Assembly: GCA_964444825.1 (NCBI GenBank) | Contig: CAYUIS010000109.1 | Span: 1-17,918, forward strand | Origin: CAYUIS01 sp964444825 | GTDB lineage: Bacteria > Chloroflexota > Anaerolineae > B4-G1 | Direction of reading: 5' to 3' | Length of the DNA: 17,918 nt | In this document: one piece after another, positions 7,837 through 14,758 of the stretch | Position numbering within the stretch: the stretch's first letter is position 1 | Layout: each line of letters opens with the position of its first letter | Notes under the pieces: model-generated | Told to the model about the DNA's origin: nothing | The model's database searches: none | The model's input: the letters and a program-made list of their open reading frames with translations, nothing else | Program-made: the position numbers and the translations under genes

Positions 7837-7846
7837 CCCATCGTGC
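7837..7846 (+). repeat. Left target-site duplication of the MITE-like element
   Basis: CCCATCGTGC directly abuts the left terminal inverted repeat. The same 10 bases with one change (CCCATCCTGC, 7989-7998) abut the right end. Confidence 0.75.
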
Positions 7847-7988
7847 TAGGGCGCTCGCATTTGGCTGACCACAGCTCTGAGCCCCGTCCTCGGGGCGCCG
7901 TGCGCGATGAGAACCCGCTGCTGAAGCCCGATTTCGTGAAGGCCGTCCTCGGGGACGAGGACTGGGAGCGCCAAATGCGATAGCCCTA
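7847..7988. mobile_element. 142-bp MITE-like element with 19-bp terminal inverted repeats
   Basis: The left end TAGGGCGCTCGCATTTGGC (7847-7865) and the reverse complement of the right end, TAGGGCTATCGCATTTGGC (7970-7988), agree at 17 of 19 positions. The element is flanked by a 10-bp direct repeat with one mismatch (7837-7846 and 7989-7998). Inside are two copies of CCGTCCTCGGGG (7884-7895 and 7943-7954), the first within a small hairpin CCCCG-TCCT-CGGGG. There is no transposase. A plus-strand frame ending in GDEDWERQMR stops at a TAG inside the right terminal repeat and could be the remnant of a parent element's coding end. A duplication of 8-10 bp is known for the ISAs1 family among others, so a parent of that kind is possible but unproven. 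It sits in the divergent intergenic region between the MFS and DUF488 promoters. Confidence 0.75.
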
Positions 7989-7998
7989 CCCATCCTGC
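7989..7998 (+). repeat. Right target-site duplication of the MITE-like element
   Basis: CCCATCCTGC directly follows the right terminal inverted repeat and matches the left flank at 9 of 10 positions. The -35 box of the DUF488 operon starts 4 nt later. Confidence 0.75.
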
Positions 7999-8001
7999 CA
8001 T

Positions 8002-8029
8002 TTGCCCTTTCTGTGGATTTCACTATACT
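8002..8029 (+). promoter_or_regulatory. Promoter of the DUF488-DuOB-RecQ operon, possibly leaderless
   Basis: TTGCCC (8002-8007) and TATACT (8024-8029) are 16 nt apart. The -10 box ends 6 nt before GTG 8036, so the transcript would start at about the first codon. The geometry matches the promoter of the divergent MFS gene. Confidence 0.55.
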
Positions 8030-8035
8030 CTTGGG

Positions 8036-8533
8036 GTGCCAATGATACAGGATTTGACGATCTATACCATCGGTCATAGCGACCACAGCACGGTGGCCTT
8101 TGTCGACCTCCTGCGCCAGCATGGGATAGCCGCCGTGGTGGACGTGCGCAGTCAGCCCTACAGCCGCTGGGCGCACCAGTTCAATCGTGAGACGCTGGCC
8201 CGCGATCTGGAAGATCTTGGTTTCACCTACGTGTTTATGGGCAACGCGCTCGGCGGTCGCCCTTCCAACTCGGAGATCCCTCAGGGTGAGCGACCCAACT
8301 ACCGGCTTATGGAGCAGGCCGCTGCCTACCAGAGCGGCATCGATCAACTGTTGGACCTGGGCCGCGCGGAGCGAGTGACGGTGATGTGTAGCGAGGGTGA
8401 TCATCGCCAGTGTCACCGCAATCTCCTCATCACACAAACTCTATTGGCCCGTGGTGTCCGTGTCCTCCACATCCAGCCTGACGGCCGGACGGTCGAGGGA
8501 GAGCTGATACCACGGCAGTTATCGCTTCTGTGA
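8036..8533 (+). CDS. DUF488 family protein (first of two)
   Basis: Family of small proteins without an established reaction. The conserved features are all present: TIGHS at residues 11-15, DVRSQPYSR at 36-44, FNRETLARDLEDLGFTYV, LGGRP, and the C-terminal MCSE-x5-CHR block (Cys118, Glu120, Cys126, His127, Arg128) followed by HIQPDGR. The conserved Cys, His and Arg residues suggest an enzyme or metal/nucleotide-binding site, but this is inference. The length of 165 residues is typical. GTG 8036 is preferred because the -10 box TATACT ends just 6 nt before it; ATG 8042, with GGGGTG upstream, is the alternative. It heads a four-gene same-strand cluster, 9 nt before the second DUF488 gene, with a DuOB protein and a RecQ helicase following. 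That context points towards nucleic-acid transactions. Confidence 0.88.
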   Translation: MPMIQDLTIYTIGHSDHSTVAFVDLLRQHGIAAVVDVRSQPYSRWAHQFNRETLARDLEDLGFTYVFMGNALGGRPSNSEIPQGERPNYRLMEQAAAYQSGIDQLLDLGRAERVTVMCSEGDHRQCHRNLLITQTLLARGVRVLHIQPDGRTVEGELIPRQLSLL

Positions 8534-8542
8534 GGGTATCGT

Positions 8543-8983
8543 ATGCCAACGCTTTATACCATTGGCTACCGGGGTAAGCCCCTATCTGTGTTCATCGGTC
8601 AACTGCGCGAGGCAGGTGTGGACGCGGTGATCGATGTCCGCCTGCGCAATACCTCTCACCTGGCTGGCTACTCCAAGCGAGACGATCTAGCTTTTCTGCT
8701 CAGGGAAGGGTTCTCCATCGCTTACGAGCATCAAGTTGATCTTGCGCCAACCCGCGAGATCTTTGAGGCCTATCGTGAGAATCCCGATTGGCCAACCTAT
8801 GAATCCGATTTTGGTTTGCTTCTGGTGGAACGAAGAGCCGAAGAGATCGGACGCGATATCCTGGCCCGCTACCGCGCTCTGTGCCTTCTGTGCGCCGAGC
8901 CAACCGCGGAACGCTGCCATCGCCGCCTCGTTGCTGAATACTGGCACAAACATGTCCCAGGCTTAGCCGTCGTTCACCTGTGA
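8543..8983 (+). CDS. DUF488 family protein (second, divergent paralogue)
   Basis: A shorter DUF488 member of 146 residues with TIGYRGKPL near the N-terminus (residues 6-14), IDVRLRN at 30-36, a central YSKRDDLAFLL block, and the family's terminal motif LCAEPTAERCHRR (Cys117, Glu119, Cys125, His126, Arg127). It differs clearly from its neighbour: the DVR-x-x-P-x-SR segment reads DVRLRNTSHLAGYSK, and the LGGRP loop is replaced by a different middle region. The two are thus separate subfamilies, not a recent duplication. ATG 8543 lies 9 nt after the first gene's stop with AGGG just upstream (overlapping that stop), indicating translation in series. Function unknown; two DUF488 proteins together may form a heteromeric complex or recognise different substrates. 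Confidence 0.87.
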   Translation: MPTLYTIGYRGKPLSVFIGQLREAGVDAVIDVRLRNTSHLAGYSKRDDLAFLLREGFSIAYEHQVDLAPTREIFEAYRENPDWPTYESDFGLLLVERRAEEIGRDILARYRALCLLCAEPTAERCHRRLVAEYWHKHVPGLAVVHL

Positions 8984-9041
8984 GTGCTCTTCATCTGCTT
9001 CCGGGCAGCGCCAGGGAGAGGGTGGGATTAGGGAGAACGTC

Positions 9042-9770
9042 ATGCCAACTCAAGAGGTCCTCATCCTGGCGATGAGCAAGATGCTCAGCGGCATCTGTAC
9101 GGCCGGATTCACCAATGAACCTGATCCGGACACTGGCCTGCGCTGGGTCCGTCCAGTGCGCGAGTTCGACACCCTCCTCCCAGGGGATATGACGGACGCC
9201 GATGGTCGCCTCATCCAGTGCTGCGATGTGGTCGAGCTAAAGCTCCTAAAGCGCCATCCTGATCCCCCTCACATTGAGGACTGGGTCACCGACCTGATCC
9301 GGCACCGCCCACGCTTGCTGCGCCGATTGGAGGGGGAAAAGCGGGCGCGTTTCTTTGCCAAGTACCTCGACCGTGTGCCCGAGGACGTGCTCGTCTCTCA
9401 TACGCGTTCGCTCTGCCTGGTGCAGCCGGAGCAGGTGTGGGCGTCTTTTTCTTTGGACGCTTACTCTGGCAAGTATGAGGCGCGGATGGGGTTTTTGTTG
9501 CCTGGAGATGCCAATCATCCTCGGGCCACGAGCAGACGCGGCGTCTCTGTGACCGACCTAAAGTGGCGTGCTGTGGGGCGGGCCTGGCTGGGGGAGAAGG
9601 GCGGTCGCTTGGCGCTTGATCACGAAACGCTTGTGGAGCGACTGGAGGCGGACGCCATATACCTAGCCGTGGGACTGAGCCGGAACTGGCAGGGGGAATA
9701 CTGGCCTCTCGTCGTTGGCGTGCACGTCGTACCGGATTATGAGGCGGTGGTCGATGGGTGTGATCTCTGA
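9042..9770 (+). CDS. Dual OB-fold (DuOB) domain protein, putative nucleic-acid-binding
   Basis: Resembles the dual-OB-containing domain family, predicted to consist of two OB folds and to bind nucleic acid. Recognisable pieces are VLILAMSKMLSGICTAGF, LRWVRPVREFDTLLPGDM, CDVVELKLLKRHPDPPHIEDW, SLCLVQPEQVWASF, YSGKYEARMGFLLPG, VTDLKWRAVGRAWL and, near the end, YLAVGLSRNWQGEYWP followed by VVGVHVVPDY. The length of 242 residues fits a single DuOB unit. There is no signal peptide or membrane segment, so it is cytoplasmic. ATG 9042 has a good ribosome binding site (GGGAGA, 5 nt upstream). It lies 58 nt behind the second DUF488 gene and 28 nt before the preferred RecQ start. Association of DuOB with DUF488 genes is, to my recollection, recurrent in bacteria. 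Direct biochemical function is unknown. Confidence 0.75.
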   Translation: MPTQEVLILAMSKMLSGICTAGFTNEPDPDTGLRWVRPVREFDTLLPGDMTDADGRLIQCCDVVELKLLKRHPDPPHIEDWVTDLIRHRPRLLRRLEGEKRARFFAKYLDRVPEDVLVSHTRSLCLVQPEQVWASFSLDAYSGKYEARMGFLLPGDANHPRATSRRGVSVTDLKWRAVGRAWLGEKGGRLALDHETLVERLEADAIYLAVGLSRNWQGEYWPLVVGVHVVPDYEAVVDGCDL

Positions 9771-9798
9771 ACAACGTGTGGACAAGGACGGACAATCC

Positions 9799-12700
9799 AT
9801 GGCAGAAGACGAAGTGGAGACGATCCTCGATGAGTTGGGCATCACCCCAGAAAAGACCTTAGGGCTGACAGGCAATCAGCGCAGCCGTCTGCTCAACTTT
9901 CTTTTGCGCTGGGAGCACCTGGGGGTTCTGAGCGCCTGTCTGGATGTCCTCATCCCGTCCAATCCCACCCTCGTCTCACTGCTTGATCTCCGGGCGCGGG
10001 CCTTGCTGGCTCAGAATCAGCCCGACGACGCGCTGGCGGTGATGCAGGAGCGGCTGCGCCTCAGGGCCTCGATCTCCGCTCGTTCAAACCTGGCCCGCGC
10101 TCACCTGGCCCGGGGTGACGTGGAGGCCGCCCATGTTGTTGTCCGGTCGCTCGTGGAGGAGAATGCGGACAGTGTGATGGTCTGGAATCTCTTGGGCGAG
10201 ATCGAGCTGGCGCGGGATAACGCCGACGCCGCGCTGGCAGCGTATCGTCGCTTGAACGAGTTGCGCCCTCAGAGCCGGGCCTACCTCCTGGGAATGGTTG
10301 CCCTGTATCAGGCTCGTGGCGATTGGGTGACCGCCAGCGGCTATGCCGTTCGTCTGCTGCGGGCTGCGGTTGAGGGTAGTCCTCTGTCAATTCCCTATCT
10401 TGAGCGGTTGCGCGATCACTTCCAGGCCAGCGAGGAGGAGACCCGCGTCGCTGATCTGGAGGCGGAACTGGCGCGTCGGTATGCCGAGGAACTGGGGGAG
10501 TTGCAGGCAGCTCTTGCTCCGACCCCACGACCGCGCCCTCCGGTTGTGGCCCGCCCTGATCCTGTGGAGGAGCGAGAGGAGAGAACTCCCGCCTCGGCTG
10601 GATTTCTCGCACCCTTCGATGAGGTTCGCGTCTCCGAAGAGGAGAGGACACGCATCTCGGAAGCTTGCCGGCGGCTGTTCGGGTTCGAGAGCCTTCTTCC
10701 AGGCCAATTGGAGACCATCGCCTGTGTCCTGCGCGGTGAGGACGTGCTCGTTATCCTGCCGACCGGCGGCGGCAAGTCGCTATGTTATCAACTTCCGGCC
10801 TTGCTGGCCGGACAGGGGACAACGCTGGTCATCTCTCCACTTGTCGCGCTGATGAAGGACCAGGTCGATTCGTTGCCGCGTGAGGTACGCAGTCGGGCGA
10901 CCAACATTGACAGTAGCCTGGATAGGGGAGAGCGCCAGCGGCGGCTGGACCACGTCGTTGGAGGGGCCTACAGGCTCGTCTATGCGGCCCCGGAGCGGTT
11001 GCGCCAACCGCCATTCTTGCACGCATTGCGGCGCGCAGGGGTGAGCCGGTTGGTGATTGATGAGGCCCACTGTGTCAGTGTGTGGGGTCACGACTTTCGC
11101 CCTGACTATCTTGCTATCGGGAGAGCGCGCCGGGCGCTAGGCGATCCGCCGCTCCTGGCGATGACGGCGACAGCTCCGTCCCGAGTACGGCGCGACATTC
11201 TCAGTCACCTGGATCCCGCTGAGGGGCAAACAGAGCGCTCTATGCGCATCATCGCGGGCGACGTGACTCGCTCTAACCTTCGGTTTGAGGTTTTCCACGC
11301 CCGCAACAATGACCAGAAGCTGCGTCACCTGCTGGCGTTTTGCCAGGCCGAGCCCGGAAGCGGCATTGTCTATGCTGGTACCCGCGCCCGCTGTGAGAAA
11401 CTGGCAGCGCTATTAAGCCAACATGGCGTCGTCGCAGGCTACTATCACGCCGGCATATCCAACCGTGCTCAGGTCCAGGATGACTTTATGGCTGGACGTA
11501 TCCGTGTCGTCGTGGCGACCGTGGCGTTTGGGCTGGGGATCGACAAACCGGACATCCGGTTTATCGTTCACTTTGTGCCCTCTAGCTCGATGGAGGCCTA
11601 CTATCAGGAGGCCGGTCGAGCGGGACGGGATGGCTTGCCCTCACGCTGCTTGCTGATGTATTCCTCCTCCGACCGGGCCGTGTTAACTCGTCGCCTCCGC
11701 CGGGATGTGCTGCCTATCGAGTTCCTGAGGGACGTGTACGCGGCCGTCAAACGCCGCTTGGGCGGGGCATGTTCTGGACGGATCGCAGCCGGCGACCTGG
11801 AGCGGGATCTAGAGTCCGATGCGACGCGGATACGGGTGGCGCTGAGCCTGTTGGAGGAAGTGGGCCTCCTGCGGCGCGGCCCCGATTTTCCCCGTACTGC
11901 AGTCGTGTGCCTGACGGTCGATGCTGTGCCGGAGGACATGGCCGAACTGTCGGCCTTCTGCCATGCGGCGCATCTCCGTCCTGGCCAGTCTCTGAACCTG
12001 GATCTTGCGGATGTGGCACACGCGGCCGGTCTGTCACTATATGGCATCGAGGACAAGCTGCTGGCATGGTCGGACGCAGGTCTGCTGAGCTACAACCTGG
12101 CCGGGCGTGACCTGTTGCTCGAACTATTGCCGCCTCCTGAGGATGCCACGAACCGAGTCGAGACACTCTTGGAACGGTACACGACGATACAGCTTCAGCG
12201 CGTGGATGAAATCGTAGCCTACGCCCAAACCCAGCGTTGCCGCCACGGGCACATCAACGCTTACCTGGGTGGGCACACCATCGACCGGTGTGATGCCTGC
12301 GACAACTGCGTCGAGCTATCCTCGCACGCCGATCCTGGCCTGCCCGACGAGCGGGAGCAATTCTTGACCATACTTCGCTGTGTCTCCGAAGGGCCGTGGA
12401 GCTGGGGCCGGCGCAGCCTGACGCGCATCCTACGCGGTGACGCCAAGGGGCGTCACGGCGGGCAATCCCTCCACCAGCAGGCTTGTGATAACGCCTGTTT
12501 TGGGGCGCTGTCGTTTCGTTCGGACCAGGCCATCGAGCGTATGCTGGATAGGCTGGAGAGCGGCGGATTTCTGCGGGCACGGGGCCTCGACCACGGCGGT
12601 GTCGTCCTCGATCTCACACCAGCGGGTCAGGCAGCGCTCCAGGATCCGTCTGCACTGGATCGTGTACTCTCTGCGGCGCAAGAACAGAGACCAGCCCAAT

Positions 12701-13008
12701 CGCGCCCGCCCCACAGATCGGTCAAGCGGTCGTCAAGGAAGGACGCCGAGGGACTCGACGTAGATGAGACCCTATTCCAGACCCTGCGCGCCTGGCGACT
12801 CGAGCAGGCGCGTGCGCAACAGATCGCACCTTATGTTGTCTTTCACGATAGCATCCTGCGCGCCATCGCTGCCCACCATCCCACTACACTGGAGGCCCTG
12901 TCTGAGTTGAGGGGTATCGGTCCGCACAAACTGGAAAAGTACGGGCGGGAAGTGGTAGAGCTCGTTCGAGATCACTTGACGGGGGAGACCGACGATGCGC
13001 AATCATAG
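9799..13008 (+). CDS. RecQ-family ATP-dependent DNA helicase with N-terminal TPR region
   Basis: A 3'-5' SF2 DNA helicase by family, 1069 residues against about 600 for standard RecQ. Residues about 30-210 are TPR-like helices (ALLAQNQPDDALAVMQERL, ARAHLARGDVEAAHVVVRSL, LLGEIELARDNADAALAAYRRL), a likely protein-interaction scaffold. The helicase core follows: FGFESLLPGQLETI, Walker A LPTGGGKS (Lys326), DEAHCVSVWGHDFRPDY (Asp421-His424), MTATAP, and motifs V-VI VATVAFGLGIDKPDIRFIVH and YYQEAGRAGRDG. A four-Cys zinc site is Cys814-x16-Cys831-x2-Cys834-x2-Cys837. About 150 extra residues, with winged-helix-like stretches, separate core and zinc site. An RQC-like winged helix (about 845-950) and an HRDC domain (about 990-1060) complete the protein. 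ATG 9799, with AAGGA 10 nt upstream, avoids overlap with the DuOB gene; in-frame starts at 9715 and 9754 are less likely. It is last in the cluster. Helicase family certain. Confidence 0.92.
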   Translation: MAEDEVETILDELGITPEKTLGLTGNQRSRLLNFLLRWEHLGVLSACLDVLIPSNPTLVSLLDLRARALLAQNQPDDALAVMQERLRLRASISARSNLARAHLARGDVEAAHVVVRSLVEENADSVMVWNLLGEIELARDNADAALAAYRRLNELRPQSRAYLLGMVALYQARGDWVTASGYAVRLLRAAVEGSPLSIPYLERLRDHFQASEEETRVADLEAELARRYAEELGELQAALAPTPRPRPPVVARPDPVEEREERTPASAGFLAPFDEVRVSEEERTRISEACRRLFGFESLLPGQLETIACVLRGEDVLVILPTGGGKSLCYQLPALLAGQGTTLVISPLVALMKDQVDSLPREVRSRATNIDSSLDRGERQRRLDHVVGGAYRLVYAAPERLRQPPFLHALRRAGVSRLVIDEAHCVSVWGHDFRPDYLAIGRARRALGDPPLLAMTATAPSRVRRDILSHLDPAEGQTERSMRIIAGDVTRSNLRFEVFHARNNDQKLRHLLAFCQAEPGSGIVYAGTRARCEKLAALLSQHGVVAGYYHAGISNRAQVQDDFMAGRIRVVVATVAFGLGIDKPDIRFIVHFVPSSSMEAYYQEAGRAGRDGLPSRCLLMYSSSDRAVLTRRLRRDVLPIEFLRDVYAAVKRRLGGACSGRIAAGDLERDLESDATRIRVALSLLEEVGLLRRGPDFPRTAVVCLTVDAVPEDMAELSAFCHAAHLRPGQSLNLDLADVAHAAGLSLYGIEDKLLAWSDAGLLSYNLAGRDLLLELLPPPEDATNRVETLLERYTTIQLQRVDEIVAYAQTQRCRHGHINAYLGGHTIDRCDACDNCVELSSHADPGLPDEREQFLTILRCVSEGPWSWGRRSLTRILRGDAKGRHGGQSLHQQACDNACFGALSFRSDQAIERMLDRLESGGFLRARGLDHGGVVLDLTPAGQAALQDPSALDRVLSAAQEQRPAQSRPPHRSVKRSSRKDAEGLDVDETLFQTLRAWRLEQARAQQIAPYVVFHDSILRAIAAHHPTTLEALSELRGIGPHKLEKYGREVVELVRDHLTGETDDAQS

Positions 13009-13081
13009 GATTGGGGGGCTAATCCCAGGGTGTCGTGTATATGATTACCGGGCCCGCTTTCGCACCGAGATGGCGGCCTGG

Positions 13082-14470
13082 CTAGGGGCTGTTTCCCGTA
13101 GATATGACTACACGAGCGACGAGGCTATCATAGATGTCGTACAGGATGGTGAACGTGCCAGGATCGCTGTCGAACCAGACCCAGTCGGCCTCATATTGCC
13201 CTATCAGGGACTGGCTTGAATACACGTCAACCGTCCACTCTGGAAAGTCGTCGGGGTTGTATGCCTCGATGTACTGGCTATCTTTCGGGATGAGGGCTTC
13301 CGCCTCGATGCGGGCCTCGTCCAGAGTTAGGTCAAGCTCGTCAAACGTCAACTCGAGTTCGCTGATCCTGTCCTCGACAAACAGCACCATGTATCTGCCG
13401 TCGTCATAATACCCCATATCGTAAGAGTCCTCGTCGGCATTGTGCTGCTGTTCCCACTCGTCCTTGCCCAATCCCAGACCTCCCGATGAAAACGCGCCGA
13501 TGGGGGAGGATGGAGCTACCTCTGGCGTTGGGGTGTCGATTGGCTCGAAAGTGGCGGTAGGTTCGGGCGTATTGGTGGGCTCAGGCGTTCCTGTGGGCGC
13601 AACGGTGTTGGTCGGCTCAAGCCCGGCGGCGGGTGCTGGCGTATTCTCGAGAACCGCCACTGGTTCGGATGACTCCACCACCCATTCCACATCTGTCAAC
13701 CGAATCTGGAGTCCTCCCAGGATGTTTGCCACCGATTTGATCGTGCCAGAGAAGACGATCTGTTGGTCCTCTTGGATCGGTGGCTTTTCTTCGTCGGTGA
13801 TGTCAAAGATGACATTGTATGTACTCAGGATAATGTCGGGGGAATCGAGATCGACCTTGACTTTGTATCCGCGGGACGCGTTTTTGCTGACATCCTCGAT
13901 CCAGCCTACCCAGTTGCCCGCCCGCATCCCTTCGATCTCGCCCACGTAAACGTTCCACTCGGCCTCTGTCATCTGCTTCATATTCTCTTCAATCTGCCAG
14001 TAGGAGGGCGCGGTGACCGGTGACGTAGAAGTGGCCGTCAGCAGGTCGCTGGATATCGGAGTGGGGGTATCTGTTGGTTCCCGCGTTCTGGTTGGACGCA
14101 CCAGCGTCGCTTGGTCCGGCTGCAAACCGAGAAGGGGCGCCAGAAACCGTTGGTCACCGATGAAGAACGAGGCCAGCGCGCAGAATGCGCAGGTGAGGCA
14201 CCAGACGAAGAACAGAACAGCCTGGACTTGGAGAAATCGATAGGAGAGAATCGATTGGGTCGATGGCTGTTGTTGCAGCCGTTGCTCATCCGTGATTGGT
14301 CTGGCCTCTATCTCGCTGCCGCAGTAGGGGCACAGAAGGGCATCGCCTGGCACGTCTTGAGAGCAGTTCTGGCACACCAGGACAGCATCTTCGGTCTCTG
14401 CCTTGTGACCGCAGTAGGGGCAAAGGATGGCATTGAACGGTATATCTCGGTCGCAGTTTGAACAGCGCAT
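13082..14470 (-). CDS. Double-zinc-ribbon membrane protein with OB-like extracytoplasmic domain
   Basis: I do not recognise a characterised gene. The N-terminus carries two zinc ribbons (Cys3-x2-Cys6 with Cys17-x2-Cys20, and Cys33-x2-Cys36 with Cys47-x2-Cys50). One strong membrane helix follows at about residues 80-104 (VLFFVWCLTCAFCALASFFI). A Thr/Pro-rich linker, a folded domain at about 150-270, a second Thr/Pro-rich linker (about 273-320) and an acidic C-terminal domain complete it. The ribbons should be cytoplasmic and the rest outside. The first outer domain (WVGWIEDVSKN, QIVFSGTIKSVANILGGLQI, RLTDVEWV) has the strand pattern of OB-like domains found in bacterial surface proteins, which is an inference. 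The acidic C-terminal part has no recognised fold. Start ATG 14470 lacks a Shine-Dalgarno but has a clear promoter 40 nt upstream. It converges with recQ and is not part of its cluster. Confidence 0.72.
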   Translation of the reverse strand: MRCSNCDRDIPFNAILCPYCGHKAETEDAVLVCQNCSQDVPGDALLCPYCGSEIEARPITDEQRLQQQPSTQSILSYRFLQVQAVLFFVWCLTCAFCALASFFIGDQRFLAPLLGLQPDQATLVRPTRTREPTDTPTPISSDLLTATSTSPVTAPSYWQIEENMKQMTEAEWNVYVGEIEGMRAGNWVGWIEDVSKNASRGYKVKVDLDSPDIILSTYNVIFDITDEEKPPIQEDQQIVFSGTIKSVANILGGLQIRLTDVEWVVESSEPVAVLENTPAPAAGLEPTNTVAPTGTPEPTNTPEPTATFEPIDTPTPEVAPSSPIGAFSSGGLGLGKDEWEQQHNADEDSYDMGYYDDGRYMVLFVEDRISELELTFDELDLTLDEARIEAEALIPKDSQYIEAYNPDDFPEWTVDVYSSQSLIGQYEADWVWFDSDPGTFTILYDIYDSLVARVVISTGNSP

Positions 14471-14509
14471 TTGAATCAGCCGATGGTGTTGCTTGGGTTT
14501 AGCCGCTCA

Positions 14510-14537
14510 AATATACGGTAATACCGGGAAAAGTCAA
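14510..14537 (-). promoter_or_regulatory. Promoter for the zinc-ribbon membrane protein
   Basis: On the minus strand, TTGACT (14537-14532) and TATATT (14515-14510) are 16 nt apart, each 5 of 6 to consensus, with the -10 box 39 nt before ATG 14470. Confidence 0.6.
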
Positions 14538-14643
14538 ATCTCCCCAGATGGCTACCCACAGTTCAGGCTATCATCTGCGGTACGGAGTGTTGCTGGATGC
14601 TTGTGACATAATCGCAGCCGGTACGTTTCTCGCGCAATAGCGC

Positions 14644-14672
14644 TAGTCAAAACCGACAAATCAGTGTATACT
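14644..14672 (+). promoter_or_regulatory. Candidate promoter for ppk
   Basis: TAGTCA (14644-14649, 4 of 6) and TATACT (14667-14672) are 17 nt apart and 86 nt before the ppk start. The -10 box is good and the -35 box weak. No Pho-box-like direct repeat was recognised. The rest of the 288-nt intergenic stretch (14471-14758) holds the opposing promoter and nothing else that I can support. Confidence 0.42.
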
Positions 14673-14758
14673 CCAGCAACTCGTCAACAGAGAAGATAGT
14701 GATCTAGCGGTCTGTTAACAACGGTAGCGATTCTTTTGCCTATGTCGGGAGTAGAAGT

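Noticed and set aside
5420..7865. Similarity between the inverted repeat near moxR (ATTTGGC arm) and the terminal repeats of the mobile element (GCATTTGGC)
   Set aside because: Only about seven bases are shared and the moxR repeat is explained by the -35 boxes, so chance is the simpler reading.
7780..7983. A 67-codon plus-strand frame ending in GDEDWERQMR within the mobile element
   Set aside because: Its start lies in the antisense of the MFS gene 5' end and it crosses the target duplication and left terminal repeat. It is at most a relic of a transposase end, so it is mentioned under the element and not called as a gene.
7784..8437. A 217-codon minus-strand frame running from the first DUF488 gene through the mobile element
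   Set aside because: It is antisense to a clear DUF488 gene and crosses both terminal repeats of the element; its composition is Arg/Pro/Ala-rich as expected of a shadow frame.
13008..13101. Two possible terminator hairpins between recQ and the zinc-ribbon gene (GGATT/AATCC at 13008-13025, and 13082-13101)
   Set aside because: The first has only 5 pairs with an 8-nt loop, the second has a G-G mismatch, and neither is followed by a T-run.
14590..14612. Second possible promoter upstream of ppk (TTGCTG and CATAAT)
   Set aside because: The spacer is only 11 nt, far too short for a sigma-70-type promoter.
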